Source: JBHIYN01 sp041984235 (GTDB lineage: Bacteria; Pseudomonadota; Gammaproteobacteria; Ga0077536). Taken from it: a stretch of DNA of 64,000 nucleotides. A model generated the notes under the pieces. The model ran no database searches and was not told the origin of the DNA. It worked only from the letters and a program-made list of their open reading frames with translations. The translations under genes were made by a program, and so were the position numbers. Location: contig JBHIYN010000019.1 in NCBI GenBank assembly GCA_041984235.1, positions 35,944-99,943 of the forward strand, read 5' to 3'. Positions 17,619 to 26,454 of this stretch are shown in pieces. Numbering within the stretch: position 1 is the first letter of the stretch; the number at the start of each line of letters is the position of its first letter.

Positions 17619-20090
17619 ATGCTCTCTGCCCTTTCGTTACGGTCTCTCCGGCACCTGCGCAGGGTCTTTGCGCTGCCGAGGTCGGACGATCTGCGCGCCT
17701 ATTTCCAGGCCCAGGTCATCACCGTGGGGCTGGCTTCCGCCGGTACCGCCTGCGTCCTGTTCGGCATCCTGCTGACCCCCTGGTCCACGGCGCTAGGGGC
17801 GCTGAACGGCGCGGGGGCGCTCGGCTGCATCGGCCTGTTCGTCCTGCAGCGCCGCGCGACCCGGCCCGAGCTCGTCATCCGCACCGGCTGCTCGATGCTG
17901 TTCCTGCTCATCGTCGGCCAGAGCTACTACCTCGGCGGGCATCTCTCGCCGGCGCTCGCCTTTCTCGCGCCGCTCAGCAGTGCCGCGGTGTTGTTGCTCG
18001 GGCGCTTTGACGCCTGGTTCTGGATCATCGCCGGCGTCGCCGCCGTCGCCGCCTATTATTTCGCCGGCGTCGCCGCCATGGTGCCGCCCGCCGTCCTGCC
18101 GGAGAACGTCGCCTTCGCCTACACCGCGCTCTATTTCAGCAGTGCGCTGGCCATGAATGGCGTGTTCGTGTCGGTGTGGTCCGCCCGCCAGCGCCGGCTC
18201 GAAGGGCAGGTGCAGGACAGCCTCGCGCAGTCCGATGCCGACGCCCGCTTCGCGCGGCTGGAGGCGCACGCCGCCAGCATCGCGGGCGACGGTCTGCCGT
18301 TCTCGGAATCCGCCGCGCGTTATCTCGAGCTGGTGGTCGACGCGCTCGGCTGGGAAGCGGCCCACCTGTGGACGGTCGACGAGTTCGGCTCGATCGAATC
18401 CGCGCCGCTGTGGAACGAGACCACGGCAGGTGCCTTGTCCGATGCCCGTGACGCGACCCGCTCACAGGAAGATCCCGGCCGCCGCTGGCTGGTCAGCCAG
18501 GTTGCGGGCGAGCGCAAGCCAACCTTCAGCCGTGACCTGGACGACGAGCATCGCACGCGTATCGCCGCCGAGGCGGCCGGTTTCGATGTCCTCGCCTGGC
18601 CCGTCGACGTCGGCGGCGCCATCGGCATGGTCATCGAATGCTTCGCTCACCGGACTACCGAGCTCGATGCGCGTGCGCACAAGCTGCTGCAGCAGATCGC
18701 GGCCCAGCTCGGACGCGTGCGGGAACGGGAGATCGCCAGCGACCGTATTCATGACATCGCCTTTCGCGACCCGGTGACGACACTCGCCAACCGCCACGCC
18801 TTCGAGACCGCGCTCGAACGCAAGCTGGAAGCCTGCACGCGGGACGGCCGCAAGCTGGCCCTGATGTTCATCGACCTCGACGGCTTCAAGCGCGTCAACG
18901 ACTCGCTGGGCCATGCGGCAGGCGATCGGCTGCTGCATACCGTGGCACAGCGGCTCGCCTTCGTCGTCTACGGCGACGCAGAGCCGGCCACAGAGGACCA
19001 CGCCCACCTCGTCGCGCGGCTGGGCGGCGACGAGTTCACCATCGTGCTCGACGACACCGGCTTCTTCCCGTCGGTCGAAAACCTGGCAAACCGCCTGTGC
19101 ACCGCGATCGAGGCGCCCATCGACCTCGGCCTGCGTGAGATCAAGGTTGGCGGCAGCATCGGCATCGCGCAGTTCCCGGCCGATGCCGACAACCCCTCCG
19201 ACCTCATGCGCCTGGCCGATGCCGCGATGTATGCGGCCAAGTCCGCGGTCAGTGAACGCTACTGCTTCGCGACTGCCGATCTCACGCGCAGCATCGAGCG
19301 TCGCGTCTGGATCGAGACGCTCCTGCCGGAGGCGCTGGACGGCGGCCAGTTCGAGCTGCTCTACCAACCGATCATCTCCACCCACACCGGCCGGGTCTAC
19401 GGCCACGAGGGCCTGCTGCGCTGGCGGCGCACCGAGGGCGAGATCGCCCCGCTCGAGTTCATCCCCGTCGCCGAGACCTGCGGCCTGGTCCACCGCATCA
19501 CGGAATGGACGGTACAGGAAGCCTGTCAGCGCGTCGCCGCCAACCGCCGCGAGCGTGGCACGGGGGGCACGGTCAGCATCAACGTGACCGCGATCCAGCT
19601 GCAGCAGCCAGGACTCGTGGCGGTGGTCGAGAACGCCATGCGCGAGCATGGCTGCGCGCCCGGCTCGCTGGAGTTCGAGATTGCCGAGACCCACCCGTTC
19701 CTGGAGCAGGCCGCCTGCGCCGAGATCATGCAGCAGCTGCACGACGCGGGAGTGCGCATCGTGCTCGACCGCTTCGGTACCGGCTACGGCTCGCTCAACA
19801 ACCTGCGCCGCCTGCCGGTGTGGCGGGTCAAGATCGAACGCGAGTTCATCGAAACCATAGAATTCGAAGAGAACGAGCGCACCATCAGTCGCTCGGTCAT
19901 CGCCATGGCGCACGCGCTGGGCATCGAAGTCACGGTATGCGGCGTCGAGAACGAACAACAGGCCGGCCACCTGACCAACATGGGTTGTGACGCGCTGCAG
20001 GGCCTGTGGGTCGGTCCGCCCTACCACGAGCCGCGCTTCGACGTCGCGCGCAAGATTCTGCCCGAGGCGAGTGCGGTGCTGGCAAGCTGA
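17619..20090 (+). CDS. membrane GAF-GGDEF-EAL protein with a degenerate EAL domain
   Basis: An 823-residue c-di-GMP protein. Residues about 30-190 hold six hydrophobic segments. Residues about 225-365 look like a GAF domain. GGDEF lies at 380-550 with an intact Gly469-Gly-Asp-Glu-Phe473 but no RxxD inhibitory site five residues before it. EAL lies at 560-810 with key losses: EAL reads EGL (597-599), the DDFG pair reads Asp717-Arg718, and the catalytic glutamate of AEGVE is Cys774 (VCGVE). Asn655, Lys738 and Glu777 remain. The diguanylate cyclase is probably active, while the phosphodiesterase is probably dead and may only bind nucleotide or another protein. Transcribed alone after a 170-base gap. 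Confidence 0.88.
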   Translation: MLSALSLRSLRHLRRVFALPRSDDLRAYFQAQVITVGLASAGTACVLFGILLTPWSTALGALNGAGALGCIGLFVLQRRATRPELVIRTGCSMLFLLIVGQSYYLGGHLSPALAFLAPLSSAAVLLLGRFDAWFWIIAGVAAVAAYYFAGVAAMVPPAVLPENVAFAYTALYFSSALAMNGVFVSVWSARQRRLEGQVQDSLAQSDADARFARLEAHAASIAGDGLPFSESAARYLELVVDALGWEAAHLWTVDEFGSIESAPLWNETTAGALSDARDATRSQEDPGRRWLVSQVAGERKPTFSRDLDDEHRTRIAAEAAGFDVLAWPVDVGGAIGMVIECFAHRTTELDARAHKLLQQIAAQLGRVREREIASDRIHDIAFRDPVTTLANRHAFETALERKLEACTRDGRKLALMFIDLDGFKRVNDSLGHAAGDRLLHTVAQRLAFVVYGDAEPATEDHAHLVARLGGDEFTIVLDDTGFFPSVENLANRLCTAIEAPIDLGLREIKVGGSIGIAQFPADADNPSDLMRLADAAMYAAKSAVSERYCFATADLTRSIERRVWIETLLPEALDGGQFELLYQPIISTHTGRVYGHEGLLRWRRTEGEIAPLEFIPVAETCGLVHRITEWTVQEACQRVAANRRERGTGGTVSINVTAIQLQQPGLVAVVENAMREHGCAPGSLEFEIAETHPFLEQAACAEIMQQLHDAGVRIVLDRFGTGYGSLNNLRRLPVWRVKIEREFIETIEFEENERTISRSVIAMAHALGIEVTVCGVENEQQAGHLTNMGCDALQGLWVGPPYHEPRFDVARKILPEASAVLAS

Positions 20091-20173
20091 GCCGCGGCGT
20101 CCCGCCCGGCTTGGGCACGACGCGACGTTTGCCGCTAGACTGGTTCACGGGCAACGGTTTTCGGAGAACACGC

Positions 20174-20443
20174 ATGGCCGGTGGATGGTCGCGCGACGGC
20201 GCGGTCCAGGATCAAATCGACGCGAGCGTGGACGACGCGGTACGGCGTGCGCGCGAGGCGTTGCGTCAGGCAGGCGCCGGCCTTGCCGAGTGTGAGGAGT
20301 GCGGCGAGCCGATCCCGCAGGCGCGGCGCGACGCGGTGCCCGGCGTGCGCCGTTGCGTGGGATGCCAGGAAGCCGAGGACGCGCGGACACAGGCCAGTGG
20401 CGGCATCAACCGCCGCGGCAGCAAGGACAGCCAGCTGCGCTGA
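20174..20443 (+). CDS. ybiI: DksA/TraR-type zinc finger protein, YbiI family
   Basis: An 89-residue protein starting MAGGWSRDGAVQDQID and ending NRRGSKDSQLR, with CEECGEPIPQARRDAVPGVRRC in between. Cys40, Cys43, Cys61 and Cys64 form the C4 zinc finger of the DksA/TraR family. Length, ends and finger match E. coli YbiI closely. It lacks the long coiled-coil arm of DksA, so direct entry into the RNA polymerase secondary channel in the DksA manner is uncertain. The ATG at 20174 gives the family N-terminus. Convergent with the diguanylate cyclase at 20480. Confidence 0.9.
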   Translation: MAGGWSRDGAVQDQIDASVDDAVRRAREALRQAGAGLAECEECGEPIPQARRDAVPGVRRCVGCQEAEDARTQASGGINRRGSKDSQLR

Positions 20444-20479
20444 GTCGCCGGGCGCCCGCTCGCGACGATTCCGTGGCGC

Positions 20480-22378
20480 CTACTGCCCGACCCGCGGCAC
20501 GCCATGGCGTTCGGCCGCCGACGCGGAGACCAGGCTGAGGCTGTCGATGGTCAGGCGATTGCGACCCTCGCGCTTGGAGCGGTACAGGGCTTCGTCCGCA
20601 CGCTTGATCATCTCGGCCGCGGCCAGCCGTGCGCCGTGCGGATTACTGACCGAGATCCCGACGCTGATACCGAGATGTTCGCCGCCGGAACGCGGGACCG
20701 CGATCTCGCGCACCCGACCGATCAGGCGCTCACCGAACTCGCGTGCCGCCTGCGCCTCGGCATGCGGCATCACCACCAGGAACTCCTCGCCGCCGTAGCG
20801 CCCGACGATGTCGGAGTCGCGCAGCGTATCGGCGAGGGTTTGCGACACGATCTCGAGCACCGCGTCACCGACTTGGTGGCCGTAGCTGTCGTTGATGCGC
20901 TTGAAGTGGTCGATGTCGATCATGAGCACGGTAACCGCGAACTCGTAACGCTGGCTCTGGTTCAACACCTGGTCGAGCAGCTCGATCGTGGTGCTGTGAT
21001 TGTAGAGGCCGGTCAGGCTGTCGCGGATCGCGAGCTCGCCGAGCTCGCGGTTGCGCTGCTCGAGCTCGTGCGTGCGGTCGCGCACGATGTGTTCGAGATT
21101 CTGATTGAGCTCGGCCAGCTCCGCGTTGGTGCGCGCGATCTCCTCATCTTTCTCGCGCTGCAGGTGACGCACGCGGTCACCCAGCGCGACCGACAGCGCG
21201 ACGAACTCGGCGAGGGAACCGAAGTAGAGTCCGTAGGCAGAACACACGTTGCCAGGAATGAACCCGAGCATGTCCAGGCCGGCGGCGATGATGCCGGTCA
21301 TGCACACCACCCAGCCGACCAGGAAGTAACGCGCAACGCGGTCGCCGGCGAGCACGCAGCGAATGCCGGCCAGCAGGGCAAGCGGGCACAGCGCAACCGC
21401 TGATGCCAGCAGGGTCACGGTGCCGGCCTGGATCCCGGTCGTCAGGGCAACCAGCGCACCGGCCACCCCCACCCCGCCAATCACCACGAACGCGCGGTCG
21501 ACGCCGCGCCAGCGTTCGGCCAGCAGCAGGAAGCGGCGCACGAAGGCAACGCCCGCGATCAGGGTGAGGGCGACGAAAACCGTTGGCAGCACCTGTTGCC
21601 AGTCGGGCTGCCGTGGCCACAGCACCTGCATGCCGTAACCACTGGCTGCGGCGACGGTCAGCGCGAACGCCGAGACGTAGAGGAAGTAGCTGAGGAAAAT
21701 GCGTTCGCGCAGGGTCGCGAAGAGCAGCACGGCGGCGATCGCCAGACCGCCGACTACGCCGAAATAGGCGCCGATGAAGAAATCCTCGCGCTGCGCGAGC
21801 TCGCGAAAACCGGCCGAGGTCATCAGCCGCAGCGGCAAACCGCTCGCACTGGTGGACCCGCTCACGCGCACGAAGTAGGTCACCGACTGCCCGGGCCGCG
21901 GCGGCAGCTCGAACGCGAACGCGCGATAGGGCAGGCCGCGCGAGTCGAAGGGCTCGGCGTCACCGGTGCGCTGCACCTGTACCCCGCCGCCCGGCACGAC
22001 GCGGTAGAGCTCGACGTGGTCGAGCAGCGGGCGCGGCAGGACCAGCACCAGCGGCGGCGCGTCGCTCGCGGCATAACGCAGCTCGAAGCGGGCCCAGATG
22101 GCGGCGCGGGTGAAACCGCGGTTGAGCGCCTCCTCGGACGCCGGCTCGAAGCCCTGGGCGTCGCCGCCGGGGCCGACCTCCGCGAACGTCAGGCGTGCGC
22201 CAGGATCGACCAGTACCTGGTACCAGTCATGGCCGGCGGGCGCCGTGAAGTGCCGGTCTACCCGCGTCGAGGCGACACCGGCAGGCGCACACAGGATCGC
22301 GACCAGGGCGAGCAGCAGTACGCCGGCGGCAGCGTACCGGCGGGCGCCCCGCGGACGGGACGGATAGCGATAGTTCAA
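20480..22378 (-). CDS. 7TMR-DISM diguanylate cyclase
   Basis: A 632-residue sensor. A signal-like N-terminal helix is followed by an extracytoplasmic beta-rich domain (about 40-200, 7TMR-DISMED2-like, with WARFELRY and YFVRVSGS). Seven transmembrane helices span about 205-410, then a coiled coil rich in Glu/Asn/Leu (LQREKDEEIARTNAELAELN), then GGDEF. The active site is Gly529-Gly-Glu-Glu-Phe533, and an intact inhibitory RxxD site is at Arg520-Asp523. It should make c-di-GMP with product feedback, in response to an unknown periplasmic ligand. The start is TTG at 22378; no nearer ATG fits. A second c-di-GMP gene, separated by ybiI, lies 2 kb away. Confidence 0.88.
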   Translation of the reverse strand: MNYRYPSRPRGARRYAAAGVLLLALVAILCAPAGVASTRVDRHFTAPAGHDWYQVLVDPGARLTFAEVGPGGDAQGFEPASEEALNRGFTRAAIWARFELRYAASDAPPLVLVLPRPLLDHVELYRVVPGGGVQVQRTGDAEPFDSRGLPYRAFAFELPPRPGQSVTYFVRVSGSTSASGLPLRLMTSAGFRELAQREDFFIGAYFGVVGGLAIAAVLLFATLRERIFLSYFLYVSAFALTVAAASGYGMQVLWPRQPDWQQVLPTVFVALTLIAGVAFVRRFLLLAERWRGVDRAFVVIGGVGVAGALVALTTGIQAGTVTLLASAVALCPLALLAGIRCVLAGDRVARYFLVGWVVCMTGIIAAGLDMLGFIPGNVCSAYGLYFGSLAEFVALSVALGDRVRHLQREKDEEIARTNAELAELNQNLEHIVRDRTHELEQRNRELGELAIRDSLTGLYNHSTTIELLDQVLNQSQRYEFAVTVLMIDIDHFKRINDSYGHQVGDAVLEIVSQTLADTLRDSDIVGRYGGEEFLVVMPHAEAQAAREFGERLIGRVREIAVPRSGGEHLGISVGISVSNPHGARLAAAEMIKRADEALYRSKREGRNRLTIDSLSLVSASAAERHGVPRVGQ

Positions 22379-22529
22379 GATCGTTGTTGCGGGGGCATCA
22401 TGGGCACCCCGTTTTTATCATCCAATCGGGGTAAGCGTATGCGTCCGCATGGTCCGCGTCCAGCGCGGCGAGCGTGCGCCAGGTAACAAATCGTGTCCGT
22501 CGCCCGCTACGCCGCGTGGCCCGGCCCGA

Positions 22530-24335
22530 TCAGGCCACCGCGCGCATCTCCTCGCGGCGGCGCGTGGTCGCGGCGGGGTCTACCGCCATCGCGGTGCGGT
22601 CGATGATCACGCCGTAGACGCGCTCGGCCGCTTCGGCGCTGATGTACTCGTCGAGCACGTCATCCAGTACCGCGGCCGGGTCGCGTTCCAGCGGGTCGCC
22701 CCAGCCACCGCCACCGGTCGATTCGAACATGAAGGTCTCGCCGTAGCGGAACGGCACGCTTTCCAGCAGCGGGCTCTTCCAGTTGCCCTGCTCGTCCAGT
22801 CCGCCGATCACCTCGCGCGTGCCGTCCGGGTGGATCTTGATCTGGCGCTGCACGTCGGAGCGCTGCCCGCCGTTGACCCCGGGGCTGCCCTCCAGGGTAC
22901 GCGCCGATTCCATGCTCAGCTCGCCATCGGCGAGGTAGCGCATCTTGAACACCGCACCCAGTCCGCCGCGGTGCCGGCCCGGACCGCCGGAATCGGAACG
23001 TAGCTCGAACGCCTCGTAGGCAACCGGAAACAGCAGCTCGGCGGTCTCTGCCGGCATGTTCATGCAATTGCCCAGCGCGTCCTCGGTCACGTTCATGCCA
23101 TCGGCAAACGGCGTGCCGCCCCAGCCGCCCGCGGGCAGGTCGGAGAGCACGTTGGTCGAGCCGTCAGGCGCGACCACGGACGACACGAACCAGTTGCACT
23201 CGGCGTTGGTCGAGCCGGTGACCTTCTCCGGGCAGGCCTTGGCCAGGGCCTGCCAGATCGCGCTGGTGATCTTCGACGACGTCAGCGTGGTGCAGCCGAT
23301 GGTCGGCGCCGGCCACTTCGCGTTCAGCCAGCAATTCTCCGGCAGCTTGATCGAGATCGGTTCGAACATGCCCTGGTTCTGCGGCGCGTGCGGCGCCAGG
23401 AAGAACTGCAGTGAATAGAGTGTGGCCGAAGCCGTGTTGGCGTAGGGCGAGTTGATGGCGCCCTTGCACACCGGTCCGGTGCCGGCAAAATCGACCGTGA
23501 TGTCCGAACCCTTGATGACGAGCTTGACCTTGATCGGAATCGGCTGGTCGGAGTGGCCGTCGGTATCGGCGTACTCCTCGGCTTCGTACTCGCCGTCCGG
23601 CATGTCGGCGATGGACTTGCGCACTATCCTTTCGGTGTACTCCTGCAGCTGCTTCATCGCCGCCTTCAGCGTCGCCAGGCCGTACTTGTCGGCCGCGCGT
23701 TCCATCTCCTGCTGGGCCGCCTTGAGGCAGCCGACGTGCGCCTGCATGTCACCCTTGACGTAATGCGGCGTGCGCGTGTTGTTCATGATGATGGCGAGCA
23801 GGTCCTCGCGCACCTCGCCGGCCTCGTACAGGCGCAGCGGCGGCAGGCGCAGGCCTTCGCCGGCGATATGGGTGCCGCCGAAAGCCTGGCCGCCGGCGGC
23901 GCCGCCGCCGAGGTCCATCCAGTGCCCGCGGCTGACGGCGAAACCGATGATGTCGCCGTCGTAGAAGATCGGCATCATGAAGGTGATGTCGTTGATGTGG
24001 GTGCCGCCCTTGTAGGGATCGTTGACGACGTAGACGTCACCCGGCTGCATGCCGTCCAGCGGGTACTGCTCGATGATCGCCTCGGCGCTGAACTTCATCG
24101 CCGCCAGGTGCACCGGGCAGTTCGCCGCCTGGCTCAGCAGCTTGGCCTCGGAGTCGTAGATGGCGTTCGAGAAATCGACCATGTCGGCGAGGATCGGCGA
24201 GAACGAGGCGCGCTGCAGCACCGTCGACATGCGATCGGCGGCGTACTCGAAAATGCTGCGCAGGACCTCGAAGGTGACCGGGTCGACCCGGGTCTGCTCG
24301 ATGACGGATTGGTCGACCTTGACTTTTTTGTCCAT
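22530..24335 (-). CDS. hyuB: hydantoinase B/oxoprolinase-type catalytic subunit
   Basis: A 601-residue HyuB protein. Family motifs are RVDPVTFEVLRSIFEYAADRMSTVLQRASFSPI, YVVNDPYKGGTHINDITFMMPIF, VSRGHWMDLGG, VDFAGTGPVCKGAINSPYAN, DSGGPGRHRGGLGA and the final FESTGGGGWGDPLERDP. With HyuA it performs ATP-dependent opening of a cyclic amide such as N-methylhydantoin or 5-oxoproline. Unlike the 15175-17448 paralogue it ends without a zinc module. It lies 31 bases downstream of hyuA and shares an operon with a sarcosine/dimethylglycine-type dehydrogenase, which favours an N-methylated substrate (inference). Confidence 0.87.
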   Translation of the reverse strand: MDKKVKVDQSVIEQTRVDPVTFEVLRSIFEYAADRMSTVLQRASFSPILADMVDFSNAIYDSEAKLLSQAANCPVHLAAMKFSAEAIIEQYPLDGMQPGDVYVVNDPYKGGTHINDITFMMPIFYDGDIIGFAVSRGHWMDLGGGAAGGQAFGGTHIAGEGLRLPPLRLYEAGEVREDLLAIIMNNTRTPHYVKGDMQAHVGCLKAAQQEMERAADKYGLATLKAAMKQLQEYTERIVRKSIADMPDGEYEAEEYADTDGHSDQPIPIKVKLVIKGSDITVDFAGTGPVCKGAINSPYANTASATLYSLQFFLAPHAPQNQGMFEPISIKLPENCWLNAKWPAPTIGCTTLTSSKITSAIWQALAKACPEKVTGSTNAECNWFVSSVVAPDGSTNVLSDLPAGGWGGTPFADGMNVTEDALGNCMNMPAETAELLFPVAYEAFELRSDSGGPGRHRGGLGAVFKMRYLADGELSMESARTLEGSPGVNGGQRSDVQRQIKIHPDGTREVIGGLDEQGNWKSPLLESVPFRYGETFMFESTGGGGWGDPLERDPAAVLDDVLDEYISAEAAERVYGVIIDRTAMAVDPAATTRRREEMRAVA

Positions 24336-24366
24336 GGTTCAGGCTCCTTCGGGTGCAGTGTCCCGG

Positions 24367-26388
24367 TCAGTCGATATCGATCAGCATGTTGCCGTACTGG
24401 TCGACGGTACCGCGTGCGTTGGGCGGCAGCACCGCGCAGGCATGCTCGAACTCGACGATACACGGTCCGGCGACGACGGCGTCGGCGGCGAGCGCATGCC
24501 CGTCGTAAATATTACTCTCGTGCCAGGCGCCGTCAAAATACACGTCGCGGCGACCTTTTTCCGGCGCCCTGCCGCTGGCACCCACGGTCAGCGCCGGCGG
24601 GCGCGCGGTCTTACCCACCGCGGTCACCGCCAGCGAGACGATGGCGGGCTCGAAATCGTCCGAGCTGACGCCGAATTCCATTTCGTGGCAGCGGTGGAAG
24701 GTGGCGGCGATTTCGGGCAGATCGGCGGGCTTCAGGCGCCCGGACGGAATCGGCGTGTCGACCTCGTAGGTCTGGCCGACATAGCGCATCTGTGCCGAGC
24801 GGCTGAGGGTGATGTCGGCCGCCTTCACACCGTCGGCCTCCAGCAGCGCCTCGGCATCGCGCTCCAGGGTCGCGTAGATGGCATTGATGGCGTCGACGTC
24901 GGCATCGGCCACGGAACAGAAGTAGAACGCTTCCAGGTCCTGGCGCAGGTCCATCGCGGTGGCGCCGAAGGCCGACGCGACGCCGGCCTGGGCGGGCACG
25001 ATGATGCGCGGGATGTTCATCGACTCGGCGACGAAGCAGGCGTGCATCGCGCCGGCACCGCCGAAGGCGGCGTAGACCGAGTCGCGCGGGTCGCGTCCGC
25101 GCCCGACCAGCACCTTCTTCACCGCCTGTGCCATGTTCTCGCAGCCGATGCGGATCATGCCGTCGGCGGTCTCGACCGCGGACAGGCCGAACTGCTCGGC
25201 GAGACGCTCCATGGCCTGCTCGGCCGCCGCCACGTCCAGCGTCATCTTGCCGCCCAGTGACGGCTCGATACGGCCGAGCAGCAGGTTGGCGTCGGTGATG
25301 GTGGGTTCGGTACCGCCGAGGCCGTAGCACACGGGCCCGGGGCTGGAGCCCGCCGAATGCGGTCCCACGCGCAGACTGCCGCCCTCGTCGACCCAACCGA
25401 TCGAACCGCCGCCGGCGCCGACGCTGTGGATGTCCAGCATCGGCACGATGACCGGGATCTCCCATTCGATCTCGTGGTCGCGCGTGACCAGGCCCTTGCC
25501 GTTCTCGACGATGGAGACGTCGAAGCTGGTGCCGCCGACATCGGTATGCACGATATTCGGGCAGTCGCCGCGCAGCTCGCTGAGGTAGGCGGCGTAGGCG
25601 ACGCCGCCGGCCGGCCCGGACTCGATCAGCTCCTCGGGATGCTGCTTGGCGGCTTCCACGCCGGTGATGCCGCCGCTCGACTTGAGGATCATGAGGCGTC
25701 CGGCGAAGCCGGCCTGCTCGAGCGCGTTCTGCAGGAGATTGAAGTAGCGCTCCATCACCGGCATGGTCACCGCGCGGATGGCGGTGGTGGTGAAGCGGCC
25801 GTGCTCGCGAAAGACCGGACGGGTGTCGGCCGAGGTCACGCAGTAGATGTCCGGGTTGACCTCCAGCACGATGTCGCGCATGGCGTCCTCGTGCGCGGCG
25901 TTGACGTAGGAATTGATGAACGCGATGGCCACCGACTGGATGCCGTGGTCGCGGATACGCTCGGCGATCTCGCGGGCGCGGCCCGGGTCCAGCGGCCGCA
26001 CGACCTCGCCCTGCACGTTCATGCGCTCGTCGATGGTGTACCGGTAGCGGCGCTTGATGATCGGCTTCGGCTTGGTCTGGTAGGGATCGTAGAGCGCGGC
26101 GCGATGCTGCCGGCCGATCTCGATGGTGTCGCGGAAGCCCTCGGTGGTGATCATCGCGGCCTCGGGGTAGTCACGCGTGATGAGCGCGTTGGTCGCGGTG
26201 GTCGTGCCGTGCATGAGATAAGCAACGTCGCGCGCCGCGATGCCGGCCTCGGCGAGCGCGTTCATCACGCCCAGCGAGCGGTCGTCGCGCGTGGTGAGCA
26301 CCTTCGCGGTGAGCTCGCGCCCACTGCCCTCCTCCCAGGCATACAGGTCGGTAAAGGTTCCGCCGACGTCAATTCCTACGCGCCACAT
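24367..26388 (-). CDS. hyuA: hydantoinase A/oxoprolinase-type ATPase subunit
   Basis: A 673-residue HyuA protein with WRVGIDVGGTFTDLYAWEEG at the N-terminus, HGTTTATNALITRDYPEAAMITTEGFRD, RFTTTAIRAVTMPVM, LKSSGGITGVEAAKQHPEELIESGPAGG, HTDVGGTSFDVSIVENG, VGAGGGSIGWVDEGG, SAGSSPGPVCYGLGG and AFGGAGAMHACFVAESMNI. It supplies ATP-dependent activation for the HyuB partner downstream. It is clearly diverged from the first HyuA of this window at 13058, with different middle motifs, so the two systems are not a recent duplication. Middle gene of the dehydrogenase-hyuA-hyuB unit. Confidence 0.88.
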   Translation of the reverse strand: MWRVGIDVGGTFTDLYAWEEGSGRELTAKVLTTRDDRSLGVMNALAEAGIAARDVAYLMHGTTTATNALITRDYPEAAMITTEGFRDTIEIGRQHRAALYDPYQTKPKPIIKRRYRYTIDERMNVQGEVVRPLDPGRAREIAERIRDHGIQSVAIAFINSYVNAAHEDAMRDIVLEVNPDIYCVTSADTRPVFREHGRFTTTAIRAVTMPVMERYFNLLQNALEQAGFAGRLMILKSSGGITGVEAAKQHPEELIESGPAGGVAYAAYLSELRGDCPNIVHTDVGGTSFDVSIVENGKGLVTRDHEIEWEIPVIVPMLDIHSVGAGGGSIGWVDEGGSLRVGPHSAGSSPGPVCYGLGGTEPTITDANLLLGRIEPSLGGKMTLDVAAAEQAMERLAEQFGLSAVETADGMIRIGCENMAQAVKKVLVGRGRDPRDSVYAAFGGAGAMHACFVAESMNIPRIIVPAQAGVASAFGATAMDLRQDLEAFYFCSVADADVDAINAIYATLERDAEALLEADGVKAADITLSRSAQMRYVGQTYEVDTPIPSGRLKPADLPEIAATFHRCHEMEFGVSSDDFEPAIVSLAVTAVGKTARPPALTVGASGRAPEKGRRDVYFDGAWHESNIYDGHALAADAVVAGPCIVEFEHACAVLPPNARGTVDQYGNMLIDID

Positions 26389-26454
26389 CCGATTTCTCCC
26401 ATTGTCCCCAGTACCGTTCCGCGCCCGCCGCCGGCTGTCGGCGGAGCGCCCAAT

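Noticed and set aside
22379..22529. terminator-like hairpin with a T-run (GGGGGC...GCACCCCGTTTTT) near 22390-22417
   Set aside because: The T-run is on the strand opposite to both flanking genes, and the stem has a bulge. No gene on that strand ends here.
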